64,000 nt of DNA from JAFGKK01 sp964521085 (GTDB lineage Bacteria; Chloroflexota; Anaerolineae; Anaerolineales; RBG-16-64-43). Where the stretch lies: NCBI GenBank assembly GCA_964521085.1, contig CAZFPL010000012.1:10750-74749 (forward strand), given 5' to 3'. The notes beneath the pieces were generated by a model. It had not been told where the DNA came from. It did no database searches and was given only the letters and a program-made list of their open reading frames with translations. The translations under genes were made by a program, and so were the position numbers. Shown here in pieces: positions 8,738 to 16,210 of the stretch; within the stretch, counting starts at the first letter, position 1, and every line of letters starts with the position of its first letter.

Positions 8738-9565
8738 ATGATCATGAAAAAATTATTCCCTCTGATCGCCGCCGTCTCGGTTCTCGGCTTGCAGGCCTGC
8801 GGAGTGGGTGTATCCGAATCCGCGCTGGAAAAGACCATCGCCGCAGGCATCGCCCAGACTCAGACGATGCAAAGTGGCCTGGAAAAGGGCGTGAACGCCA
8901 CCCTGACGGCGTTGGGAAAGGCGGGCGCGCAGGAAACTCCACCCCTGGCCACGGCAAACCTCACGTCCGCCCCGTCTACGGGAACTCCTGCGCAGGGGAT
9001 TGTGACGGTCAGCGTCTCGGTGAATACCTGGTGTTCAAAAGGCCCCGGATCTATTTACGACAAGGTTTTCATCCTCTACGTCGGTCAGACCGCCGAGGTC
9101 ATCGGGAGGGAGGAGTACGGCCAATATTGGGTGATAAAGAAGCCGGATAATCCGGCAGTGACTTGCTGGCTGTGGGGAAAGTACGCCACGGTCATCGGAG
9201 ATGCGAGCAAGCTGCCGGTGATCACCCCGCCGCCCACTCCAACGAAACTTGCCTGGGGTACAGTTACTGCTGTCACCATAACGGTAGCCAAATCAGTTAT
9301 TCACGGAAGCTGCACTTTTACAAATACTATCACTGTAACCATTACGACAAATGGCCCGACAATGGTCCATTACATTCTAAAAAAATACTTCAATGGAGGG
9401 GAGCAATCAACCTCTGAAAATGATATGAATTTTTCCGCGGCCGGATCGCAAAGTTTCCAGTTGATGCCATCCCTCCACACGTGTGGTACTTATGGCTACA
9501 AAGTTATTGTTACCAGCCCCAATAGCATGACTGCTGAAGGAAGTTTTCAAGTGTTTTCCAACTAG
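8738..9565 (+). CDS. SH3-domain lipoprotein of unknown function
   Basis: A 275-residue secreted lipoprotein (signal MKKLFPLIAAVSVLGLQAC). After a low-complexity Ala/Thr/Gln linker comes a bacterial SH3-like domain at about 85-150: GPGSIYDKVFILYVGQTAEVIGR, YWVIKKP and CWLWGKYATV are the typical glycine turn, middle strand and final CWLW strand of the form common in Anaerolineae lipoproteins. Residues 170-275 form a second, Thr/Val-rich beta domain with two cysteines (HGSCTF, LHTCGTYGYKV) that could pair. Likely a cell-envelope binding protein. The spacing of the ribosome binding site favours 8738 over the ATG at 8744. A strong terminator follows. Confidence 0.82.
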   Translation: MIMKKLFPLIAAVSVLGLQACGVGVSESALEKTIAAGIAQTQTMQSGLEKGVNATLTALGKAGAQETPPLATANLTSAPSTGTPAQGIVTVSVSVNTWCSKGPGSIYDKVFILYVGQTAEVIGREEYGQYWVIKKPDNPAVTCWLWGKYATVIGDASKLPVITPPPTPTKLAWGTVTAVTITVAKSVIHGSCTFTNTITVTITTNGPTMVHYILKKYFNGGEQSTSENDMNFSAAGSQSFQLMPSLHTCGTYGYKVIVTSPNSMTAEGSFQVFSN

Positions 9566-9615
9566 GCGGTCGTCCATTCGCCAGACAACTGTCGATGTGA
9601 TAAATCCGGTTTTAA

Positions 9616-9652
9616 GAAGTCCTCCCCTCAGAATCGGGGAGGACTTCTTTTT
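9616..9652 (+). terminator. Rho-independent terminator of the SH3 lipoprotein gene
   Basis: Perfect 12-bp stem GAAGTCCTCCCC (9616-9627) / GGGGAGGACTTC (9636-9647) with an 8-base loop, followed by five T. Confidence 0.93.
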
Positions 9653-9730
9653 GGTGCCTCGCTTCCAATTACGGCCCGGGTTTGACCATCGGCTTGAGGT
9701 TTCCCATATGCTGGGCTGTGAATCTCTTCC

Positions 9731-9760
9731 TTGACCCATTTACGGGGCTAGGGTTATAAT
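9731..9760 (+). promoter_or_regulatory. Sigma70-type promoter of rpmF
   Basis: TTGACC (9731-9736), 18-base spacer, TATAAT (9755-9760), about 58 bases before the rpmF ATG. This is the best promoter match in the window, as expected for a ribosomal protein gene. Confidence 0.75.
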
Positions 9761-9818
9761 CCGTCCACAAGCCGGGATTTTCCGGCCGTTTTTATGCCGA
9801 AACTGAGGAGTACGGAAC

Positions 9819-10025
9819 ATGCCGCCACATCCAAAGCGAAAACATTCCTCCGGCCGGCGGGATCGCCGCCGCGCACACGACGCAATGCAGCCGCCCAATC
9901 TGGTAGGGTGTGCCAACTGCGGCGCGCAAATCCCCGCCTACACCGTTTGCCCGCACTGCGGTTATTACGACGGGCGGAAAGTGCTCGAGCCGAAGAAGAA
10001 AAAAGCGGAGAAGAAACAGCAGTAG
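9819..10025 (+). CDS. rpmF: 50S ribosomal protein L32
   Basis: A 68-residue protein with the L32 signature: PKRKHSSGRRDRRRAHDAM near the N-terminus, then LVGCANCGAQIPAYTVCPHCGYYDGR. All four cysteines (31, 34, 44, 47) of the zinc-ribbon form are present, so this is the zinc-containing version. The Lys-rich tail (KKKKAEKKQQ) is a little longer than usual. It has its own promoter (9731-9760) and terminator (10042-10068). The rpmF gene lies next to fatty-acid synthesis genes in many bacteria (rpmF-plsX-fabH-fabD-fabG); here plsX and fabH are missing between it and fabD. Confidence 0.97.
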   Translation: MPPHPKRKHSSGRRDRRRAHDAMQPPNLVGCANCGAQIPAYTVCPHCGYYDGRKVLEPKKKKAEKKQQ

Positions 10026-10041
10026 CTCCCGCGCGATGGGG

Positions 10042-10068
10042 AAAGGCCGTAAAGCTACGGCCTTTTTT
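10042..10068 (+). terminator. Rho-independent terminator after rpmF
   Basis: Stem AAAGGCCGTA (10042-10051) / TACGGCCTTT (10056-10065), tetraloop AAGC, followed by T residues. It separates rpmF transcription from fabD. Confidence 0.9.
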
Positions 10069-10124
10069 ATTCCAGCAACCTTGGCGGGATTTCAGTGTTT
10101 GATATTTCAACTACCTTCTTTGGG

Positions 10125-10207
10125 CCACGGATTGCACGGAAAATTGAGGAAATTCCCGTTTTTCAGCGTTTATCCGTATAATCCGGACTACTCCGTGCAA
10201 TCCGTGG
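10125..10207. repeat. Long inverted repeat between rpmF and fabD
   Basis: CCACGGATTGCACGGA (10125-10140) and its exact complement TCCGTGCAATCCGTGG (10192-10207) enclose 51 bases. The spacer contains a TATAAT at about 10177-10182. CACGGATT-type sequences are a familiar class of dispersed intergenic repeat, so this is more likely a repeat element than an operator, though it could supply the fabD promoter. Confidence 0.75.
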
Positions 10208-10241
10208 AAAATCCTTTCGCCTGGCATTATTTGAAATAACC

Positions 10242-11192
10242 ATGACTCTCGACCCCAAGCACACCGCGTTTGTTTTTCCCGGACAGGGATCCCAAGCCGT
10301 CGGGATGGGAAAGGCGCTGGCCAATTCCCACCCTTCGGCGCGCCGTCTTTTCGAAGAAATGGATTCCATACTCGGCGTCCCGCTTTCCAAGCTCTGCTGG
10401 GAAGGGCCGGAATCCGAACTGGGCGAAACGTACAACACCCAGCCGGCGATGCTTGCGCATTCCATCGCCGCATGGAGGGTCCTTACCGAAGCCCTCGGGG
10501 AATTCCAACCGCTGTGCGTGGCGGGCCATTCGATGGGGGAGTTCTCCGCGCTGGTGGCGGCGGGAGCGCTCGAATTCACCGATGGCGTCCGGCTGACCCG
10601 CGAACGCGGACGGGTGATGCGAGACGCCGGAAAGACAAGGCCCGGCGGCATGGCGGCGATACTTAACCTGGATGCCGCCGCGCTGGAAGAAGCGTGCGGA
10701 CAGGCGGCGAAGGAAACCGGCGGGATCGTCCATGTCGCCAACGACAATTGCCCCGGCCAGGCGGTGATCTCCGGAGAGGTGGCCGCACTGGAACGGGCGA
10801 TGGCGCTGGCACTCCAAAACGGCGCCCGGCGGGTCATCCGCCTCAACGTCAGCATCGGTTCCCATTCCATCTTAATGAGCGAGGCCTCGCGCCAGTTCGG
10901 GGTCGCGGTGGACGCAACCAAGCTTTCCGATCCGCGCGTCCCGGTGATCGGGAACGTCAACGCCGAGCCCTTGCGGACCGCGGAGGCGATCCGGGCGGAT
11001 ATTAAAACGCAATTGATCTCGCCCGTGCGCTGGACAGATTCGGTCCGCGCGATGCGAGCCATGGGTGTGGATACCTTCGTCGAGTTGGGAAGCAAGGACA
11101 CCCTTACCGGATTGCTCAAACGGATCGATCCGGGCGCCCGCGGGCTGGCAGCCGGTGAGCCCTCGCAAATCCGTTTCGTGTTGGGAGTATAA
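10242..11192 (+). CDS. fabD: Malonyl-CoA:ACP transacylase
   Basis: A 316-residue protein that loads malonyl groups from CoA onto acyl carrier protein for fatty-acid synthesis. Motifs: FVFPGQGSQAVGMGK at the start (oxyanion glutamine loop), nucleophile in GHSMGEFSALVAAGAL (Ser97), arginine for malonate in LTRERGRVMRDA, and the catalytic histidine in SIGSHSILM (His208). FabD usually has PFHS at that last site; GSHS is a variation that keeps the His. Length is normal. No clear Shine-Dalgarno precedes the ATG. It is the first of five genes running in the same direction (fabG, Asp23, nusB, birA). Confidence 0.96.
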   Translation: MTLDPKHTAFVFPGQGSQAVGMGKALANSHPSARRLFEEMDSILGVPLSKLCWEGPESELGETYNTQPAMLAHSIAAWRVLTEALGEFQPLCVAGHSMGEFSALVAAGALEFTDGVRLTRERGRVMRDAGKTRPGGMAAILNLDAAALEEACGQAAKETGGIVHVANDNCPGQAVISGEVAALERAMALALQNGARRVIRLNVSIGSHSILMSEASRQFGVAVDATKLSDPRVPVIGNVNAEPLRTAEAIRADIKTQLISPVRWTDSVRAMRAMGVDTFVELGSKDTLTGLLKRIDPGARGLAAGEPSQIRFVLGV

Positions 11193-11261
11193 TTCCCGCA
11201 GGATTTTCAACCCCCCTGCGATGTGCTTGCTTTATCCTATTCCGCCTGGGAGGAGAGCCTG

Positions 11262-12011
11262 ATGACATTCGCACCCAACCGCGTCGCCGTGGTAACCGGC
11301 GGCGCCCAAAGTATCGGACGGGCGATCGTCGACCGGCTGGCGAAAGCCGGCGTGGATATCGTCATCGCCGACATTCAGCTCGAGAAGGCGCAGGCTTCGG
11401 CCAAGGAAATTGCCGCCGCCACCGGAAGGAAAGCGATCGCGCTGCCCCTCGACGTCTCCTCGACGAAGGCCGCGGCCGAGATGATCGAGAAAGCGCTGGC
11501 CGAAATGGGCCGGATCGACATCCTGGTCAATAACGCCGGCACGACCCGCGACAACCTCATCATGCGGATGGATGAATCCGACTGGGATAAAGTGCTCGAC
11601 ATCAACCTCAAGGGCGCCTGGAATTGCTCCAAGGCGGTCATCCGGTCGATGATGAAAGCCCGCTACGGGCGGATCGTCAACATGGCCTCGGTCTCCGGGT
11701 TGGCCGGGCAGGCCGGGCAAACCAACTACTCCGCTTCCAAGGCCGGATTGATCGGTTTCACCAAAGCCCTCGCGCGCGAGGTGGCTTCGCGCGGGATCAC
11801 GGTCAACGCCGTGGCGCCGGGGTTCATCCCCACCCCGCTGACGGATGTTCTGCCCGCCGAGATGAAAGATGCCCTGATCAAGATGATTCCGGTCGGCCGC
11901 ATGGGAACGACCGATGAGATCGCCTATGCGGTCGAATTTCTCGCCGCCGACGAGGCCGCCTATATCACCGGCCATGTGCTCAGCGTCGACGGCGGCCTGG
12001 TGATGATGTGA
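11262..12011 (+). CDS. fabG: 3-oxoacyl-ACP reductase (short-chain dehydrogenase)
   Basis: A 249-residue classical SDR starting at the ATG at 11262 behind GGGAGGAGAG. It shows the NAD(P)-binding TGGAQSIG (12-19), NNAG (90-93), and the catalytic triad Ser143 with Tyr156 and Lys160 in YSASK, plus the C-terminal ITGHVLSVDGG. The position directly after fabD, with no other reductase nearby, supports the fatty-acid role of reducing 3-oxoacyl-ACP. No acpP or fabF follows, unlike in many bacteria. Seven bases separate it from the Asp23 gene, which is probably co-translated. Confidence 0.93.
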   Translation: MTFAPNRVAVVTGGAQSIGRAIVDRLAKAGVDIVIADIQLEKAQASAKEIAAATGRKAIALPLDVSSTKAAAEMIEKALAEMGRIDILVNNAGTTRDNLIMRMDESDWDKVLDINLKGAWNCSKAVIRSMMKARYGRIVNMASVSGLAGQAGQTNYSASKAGLIGFTKALAREVASRGITVNAVAPGFIPTPLTDVLPAEMKDALIKMIPVGRMGTTDEIAYAVEFLAADEAAYITGHVLSVDGGLVMM

Positions 12012-12018
12012 GGTGATT

Positions 12019-12366
12019 ATGGAAGCACCGCCCGCCTCCGGCAAGATCTTCGTCGCTCCCGGTGTGCTGATCACCGTGGCCAAACTCGCCGCGCTCAGCG
12101 TCCCGGGCGTGCTGCGCATGAGCCCGGTGCCGGGCGGAGTGAACCAGCTTTTCCGGCTGGGGGCTTCGCGCGGGGTGCGGCTCGAAACCAAGGATGACAC
12201 GGTTTCCACCGAACTCTTTCTCGTCGTGCAATCCGACGCCGACGTGCGCGAGGTGGCGCGCAAAGTGCAGCTCGAGGTGAGCCGGGCGATCACCGAGATC
12301 ATCGGCTTGAACGCGGGGGAAATCATCGTCCACATCGAGGATATCGACCCGCCTCCGCCCGAATAA
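12019..12366 (+). CDS. Asp23/Gls24 family envelope stress protein
   Basis: A 115-residue protein from the ATG at 12019 (GAGGTGATT upstream). It matches the Asp23 fold: GKIFVAPGVLITVAKLAALSVPGV at the N-terminus, the central LETKDDTVSTELFLVVQ, then VARKVQLEVSRAITEIIG and VIVHIEDI-like end (IIVHIEDIDPP). In Firmicutes Asp23 and its relatives are membrane-peripheral proteins linked to cell-envelope homeostasis, and an Asp23-nusB pairing is common there (YqhY-NusB, near acetyl-CoA carboxylase genes). The linkage here to fabD, fabG and birA (biotin for ACC) fits the same link to fatty-acid synthesis. Confidence 0.93.
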   Translation: MEAPPASGKIFVAPGVLITVAKLAALSVPGVLRMSPVPGGVNQLFRLGASRGVRLETKDDTVSTELFLVVQSDADVREVARKVQLEVSRAITEIIGLNAGEIIVHIEDIDPPPPE

Positions 12367-12390
12367 CCTCTTCGGAGGACGCTCGTTTCC

Positions 12391-12852
12391 ATGAAGGCAC
12401 GGCGAAAGGCGCGCACAGTCGCGCTGCAGGCACTTTACGAATTGGATTGCTCCTCCCACGAGCCGGGAACGGTTCTTTCCCAGCGTGAAGAGGAAAGCAA
12501 ACTCCCCGAAGGCCAGCACGAGTTCGCTCAGGCGCTGGTCTTCGGCGTTTTAAAGGACCGCGCCCGGCTCGACCGCTGGATCGCGCGCTTCGCCCCCGAA
12601 TGGCCGGTCGAGCAGATCGCAATCGTCGAGCGCAACATTCTGCGCATCGCGCTGTGGGAATTCACCACCGGCGGGCTTACGCCTGTCCGGGTGGCGATCA
12701 ACGAAGCGGTCGAACTGGCGAAGCTCTTTGGCTCCGACAGCGCGCCGCGGTTCATCAACGGCGTGCTGGGAAGCCTGGCCGACCATACCGACGAGCTGGC
12801 CCAGGCGGTCCAAAGCGAGCCGGCGGTCCCCGCCAAAACCACGCGGGGATGA
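12391..12852 (+). CDS. nusB: Transcription antitermination protein NusB
   Basis: A 153-residue protein with all NusB landmarks: MKARRKARTVALQALYELD, the ERNILRIALWEF helix (family VERNILRLALYE), PVRVAINEAVELAKLFG and FINGVLGSLAD. NusB binds boxA RNA with NusE for rRNA antitermination. It follows the Asp23 gene by 24 bases. The last residues and stop (TRG, then TGA at 12850) are encoded in ACGCGGGGATGAC, which is the right-end motif of the dispersed repeat family found immediately downstream, so the C-terminus may have been altered by a repeat insertion. Confidence 0.96.
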   Translation: MKARRKARTVALQALYELDCSSHEPGTVLSQREEESKLPEGQHEFAQALVFGVLKDRARLDRWIARFAPEWPVEQIAIVERNILRIALWEFTTGGLTPVRVAINEAVELAKLFGSDSAPRFINGVLGSLADHTDELAQAVQSEPAVPAKTTRG

Positions 12853-12860
12853 CAAGTGAT

Positions 12861-13024
12861 CGTCATGCCCGCGTGCTTTAAGCGGGCATCCAGGAATCCA
12901 CGATGTTAATCCAGGACAGTATGTAATGGATCCCCGCCCCCGTTCTGCATTCATGTCGCCATCAAAAGCAGAACCGATAGCAGCATGCTCCACGAAGGCA
13001 AACTACAAACTTGCGGGGATGACG
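12861..13024. repeat. Dispersed repeat with CGTCAT/ATGACG ends, copy 1
   Basis: The unit starts CGTCATGCCCGCG (12861) and ends GCGGGGATGACG (13024), with AGCGGGCATCCAGGAATCC after the start and TGGATCCCCGCC in the middle. The same building blocks recur at 26697-26940, 38577-38759 and 57371-57511. There is no coding capacity; it is MITE-like or a relic of one. Confidence 0.85.
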
Positions 13025-13032
13025 TGCACAGC

Positions 13033-13836
13033 ATGAGACCCCTTCCGTTCGACGATCCCCTCGACTCCGGTTCCCTCGGCGGAACCCTCCTCCGCCGCAC
13101 CGTGCATTTCTTCCCCGAGTGCAAATCGACAAACGACGAAGCCCGTGCGCTGGCCGAAGCCGGCGAGCAGGAGGGCGCGCTCGTGGTTGCGGATTACCAG
13201 AGCGCAGGCCGCGGGCGGATGGGCCGCGCATGGCAGGCGCCGCGGGCAAGCAGCCTCCTCTTCTCGCTGCTTCTGCGGCCGCCGATCGAGCCTTCCCGCG
13301 CGTTGCTTCCCGTGATGGCCGCATCCCTCGGCGTGATGGAAGGCATCCGCCGCGAGTGCAATCTGCCCGCGCGGCTCAAGTGGCCGAATGACATTCTGAT
13401 CGGCGGAAAAAAGGTCGGCGGGATCCTGTGCGAATGGAGGCTTGACGGACCGGCGGTGAAATATGTGATCGTGGGGATCGGATTGAACGTGAATTTCGAC
13501 CCGCGCAAGGTCGAAGGCATCCCGCCGGATGCGACCAGCATCCAGTTGCAGCGCGGGGAGCCGCAGCCGCGGGCCGCGCTGCTTCGAACAATCCTGGCCG
13601 AGATCGAACCCCGCTACCGGGAGATCCTGCGCGGCGGGTCATTGCGCGAAGAGTGGGCGCGCGCCCTGGATACCCTCGGCCGGCGGGTGCGGGTCATCCT
13701 CCCGGAGGAAGAACTCACCGGCGTTGCGGAGTCAATCGAAGAATGCGGCGCGCTCAGCTTGCGTCTGGACGATGGTTCGATGCGGACCGTCTTGGCGGGG
13801 GATGTGGTGCATGTGAAAACCGACGATCGACCATAG
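13033..13836 (+). CDS. birA: Biotin--[acetyl-CoA-carboxylase] ligase
   Basis: A 267-residue protein that activates biotin and transfers it to the carboxyl carrier protein of acetyl-CoA carboxylase. Motifs: ECKSTNDEA, the biotinoyl-AMP loop GRGRMGR (59-65), LKWPNDILIGGKKVGGILCE, and VGIGLNVN. The C-terminal SH3-like domain is present (GRRVRVILPEEELTG to VLAGDVVHV). There is no N-terminal DNA-binding domain, so it is a monofunctional ligase. I chose the ATG at 13033 because an in-frame start at 12985 would put 16 residues inside the upstream repeat. The stop codon lies in a short tandem GACCAT repeat. Confidence 0.95.
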   Translation: MRPLPFDDPLDSGSLGGTLLRRTVHFFPECKSTNDEARALAEAGEQEGALVVADYQSAGRGRMGRAWQAPRASSLLFSLLLRPPIEPSRALLPVMAASLGVMEGIRRECNLPARLKWPNDILIGGKKVGGILCEWRLDGPAVKYVIVGIGLNVNFDPRKVEGIPPDATSIQLQRGEPQPRAALLRTILAEIEPRYREILRGGSLREEWARALDTLGRRVRVILPEEELTGVAESIEECGALSLRLDDGSMRTVLAGDVVHVKTDDRP

Positions 13837-13849
13837 ACCATTGACCATC
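13829..13849. repeat. Short tandem repeat of GACCATN over the birA stop codon
   Basis: Three contiguous 7-base units, GACCATA, GACCATT and GACCATC. The TAG stop of birA (13834-13836) spans the junction of the first two. Confidence 0.6.
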
Positions 13850-14091
13850 GCCGATCATCCATAATTTGTTATGACGGCGATGGATCGGTAATAAGGGAAA
13901 AAGGAATTAGTAGAAATCCGAATCCAATTGATAAAATCCTTCTAGGGCGATAACCGCAATCAACAGCCCCCCATTTTTTAGTGAAAATCCATGCCGTTTG
14001 CCAATCATAGGGGAAGCGTGTGCGTTCCGTCCGAATGCCTTCTTGGAGAGTATGGTATTTAATGCGGTTGACCTTACGGAGGGTCTTCAAG

Positions 14092-15231
14092 ATGAGGAAT
14101 CCCGTTTCGCATTCCATCCTATGGCCGGCGGTTTTCGGTCTGGCGCTGTTCGGTGCGGGCTGTGGAGGGAAGGTTTTGCCCGAAGCGGCGGCGCCGACGG
14201 ACGCTGCTTTTCTTTCGAAAACGGCCGACATCCCGACCGGCACGCCTTTCCCGACCGAGGGGAACACCGGCTCCGGTCCGGTGGTTCAACTGACGCAATG
14301 CCAACCGCAATGCTTTTTTCCCGCCTGGTCGCCGGACGGGAAAGAGATAGCCTACTTTTCCGGCGCGATGAATGGGATCATGCTGATGGATGCGGACGGG
14401 GGAAATGCCCGCGCCGTGACGTTCAAAACGGCCGGCTGGGCGCCGGTCTGGTCCCCGGACGGGAAGCACATCATATTTACCAGCAGGCAGGGCGGAGAAT
14501 TATATGTGTCAACCCCCGATGGATCGGAGGTGAGGCGCCTGAGCGGGCGTCTGGTCGACCCGCAGTTGGATCCTCCCTATTATCCCTCGTATGCATGGTC
14601 GCCGGACGGCGCGTCCTTGGCCTATGTGCGTGCGGACGGGGAACAATATGGGCTATGGGTCGCGGATTTCGAGGGAGGGGAACCGCGGGAACTCGTCGGC
14701 GGTTCTTCCCGCATGCAATTCCTCGGATGGCTGACCGATGGACGGATTTATATATTGGTCGAGGAAGCCGGTGCTCAAGTATTGTATGCAGTCGCAGTCG
14801 ACGGATCCGAACCGAAGAGGGCGGCCGAACTTCCCTTCGATGCGTTTGAAGCGGCGATGTCGCCGGATGGAACGTACATCGTCTTCAACGCCCGCGAAAC
14901 GGAGGAAGGCACGGAAAGGTTTTGGATCATGGCCGTCGGGGATTCACGGAAAATGATCTTATTGCCGGGTGTCGCCGAATTGCCGGTCTGGTCGCCGGAC
15001 GGAAATCGGATCGCGTTTTCCTACTCTGAGGCGGATGGCGATCCGGATATCTACATCATCCGATCCGACGGCGGCGGATTGATCAACGCGACTTCGCACG
15101 CGGGTTTCGCCGATCGGGAACCCGTCTGGTCGCGGGATGGTTCGCGTTTGGCTTTTACGGCCTGCACATTTACCGAAGACGGTTTTGGGGCGGACGACCA
15201 GATTTACATTGTGAATGCGCCTCCCGTGTAG
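14092..15231 (+). CDS. WD40-like/TolB-type beta-propeller lipoprotein
   Basis: A 379-residue lipoprotein (ATG at 14092 behind GGAGGG; lipobox ALFGAGC). It contains six PD40/TolB-like blades, each marked by a WSPDG-type motif: PAWSPDGKEIAYFS, PVWSPDGKHIIFTS, YAWSPDGASLAYV, AMSPDGTYIVFNA, PVWSPDGNRIAFSY and PVWSRDGSRLAFTA. These propellers serve as protein- or ligand-binding scaffolds outside the cell; no enzymatic domain is attached. TolB itself acts with Pal and TolA in diderm bacteria, but nothing of that system is here, so this is best treated as a stand-alone surface propeller. Confidence 0.88.
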   Translation: MRNPVSHSILWPAVFGLALFGAGCGGKVLPEAAAPTDAAFLSKTADIPTGTPFPTEGNTGSGPVVQLTQCQPQCFFPAWSPDGKEIAYFSGAMNGIMLMDADGGNARAVTFKTAGWAPVWSPDGKHIIFTSRQGGELYVSTPDGSEVRRLSGRLVDPQLDPPYYPSYAWSPDGASLAYVRADGEQYGLWVADFEGGEPRELVGGSSRMQFLGWLTDGRIYILVEEAGAQVLYAVAVDGSEPKRAAELPFDAFEAAMSPDGTYIVFNARETEEGTERFWIMAVGDSRKMILLPGVAELPVWSPDGNRIAFSYSEADGDPDIYIIRSDGGGLINATSHAGFADREPVWSRDGSRLAFTACTFTEDGFGADDQIYIVNAPPV

Positions 15232-15374
15232 CGGTTGGGACAATCCATCTATCATCCGGTGGAAAATGCGCGGAGGAAAGCCGGGGAGGATCTGACGTCC
15301 AATCCGGTTTTTAATCCGATTTGACAAACCCCGCCCCGTCCTTGGTCGTTGAAAGAAGAGAGGAGACGTCCTGC

Positions 15375-16070
15375 ATGCCGAAAATAGGGAACGGAAGGAT
15401 TTTAATTTTCACGCTGACAGCACTTCTGTTGTTGAGTTGCAGCCTTGCCGAGTCCTTTTCGGGTTCGCCAAGATTCGTGAACATCTCGATTGAGTCTGTC
15501 GCCAATCATCCGATGGACAACCTTATAAATCCCATCTCTGGTGAACATAGTTTTGATGGGATTCCATTTTCCATCTTATCCGGCTCCATTTCCGTTTTCC
15601 AAACCCAACATCACCTGCTCCCTGCATATCCCGTGAATGCCTCAATACAGGTCGACATCCGGCATCCTGTAAGGGCCTATATCCTTATCAATGTTGGATA
15701 TGTATATAAGAGTTTGGAAGGAAAAATTGCGGGTTCGATTACCTTAACCTTCGCGGACGGTTCAGAAATCTATCGATCTCTACTTGCAGGTATAAACCTC
15801 CGCGAAAATTGGGCCTATGTATCCGGGCCGACTCCATCGATGGAAATCTCCGGGGTTGTAACGGAGCTCGCCGAAACCAAGGAATGGATGAACGTGTTCT
15901 CAGAACAACAGAGTAGAGGAACCGGCAATGCTCTTGGATATATCGACATGGTAATAATAAAAATCCCAATGCCGTTGCAACTATCTACTCTCCAATCCAT
16001 CGAGGTGGCGGATTTGTTGTTGGATCCTTCCATTATTCTCTATGGTATTACGATAGAGACTCGTGATTAA
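15375..16070 (+). CDS. Lipoprotein of unknown function
   Basis: A 231-residue protein from the ATG at 15375 (AGAGAGGAGACG upstream) with a lipobox at LLLLSC. The mature part is rich in Ser, Ile and Val and looks all-beta. It lacks any recognisable enzymatic motif. Its base composition is clearly more AT-rich than its neighbours, with codons such as ATA and TTA common, which may indicate recent acquisition. It lies 143 bases after the beta-propeller gene in the same direction. Confidence 0.68.
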   Translation: MPKIGNGRILIFTLTALLLLSCSLAESFSGSPRFVNISIESVANHPMDNLINPISGEHSFDGIPFSILSGSISVFQTQHHLLPAYPVNASIQVDIRHPVRAYILINVGYVYKSLEGKIAGSITLTFADGSEIYRSLLAGINLRENWAYVSGPTPSMEISGVVTELAETKEWMNVFSEQQSRGTGNALGYIDMVIIKIPMPLQLSTLQSIEVADLLLDPSIILYGITIETRD

Positions 16071-16210
16071 GTGGAAGCCGCCCAACCCTCGGCCCGCCCC
16101 AATCAGGGTGGATACCAAGGGTTGGGCTTTACCGGAAAGAGCAACCTGTTCTCAATGCACAGAAGATTATTAAGGGGGAAAGGATTTGGATCTCCGCCGG
16201 AAGGAAAAAA

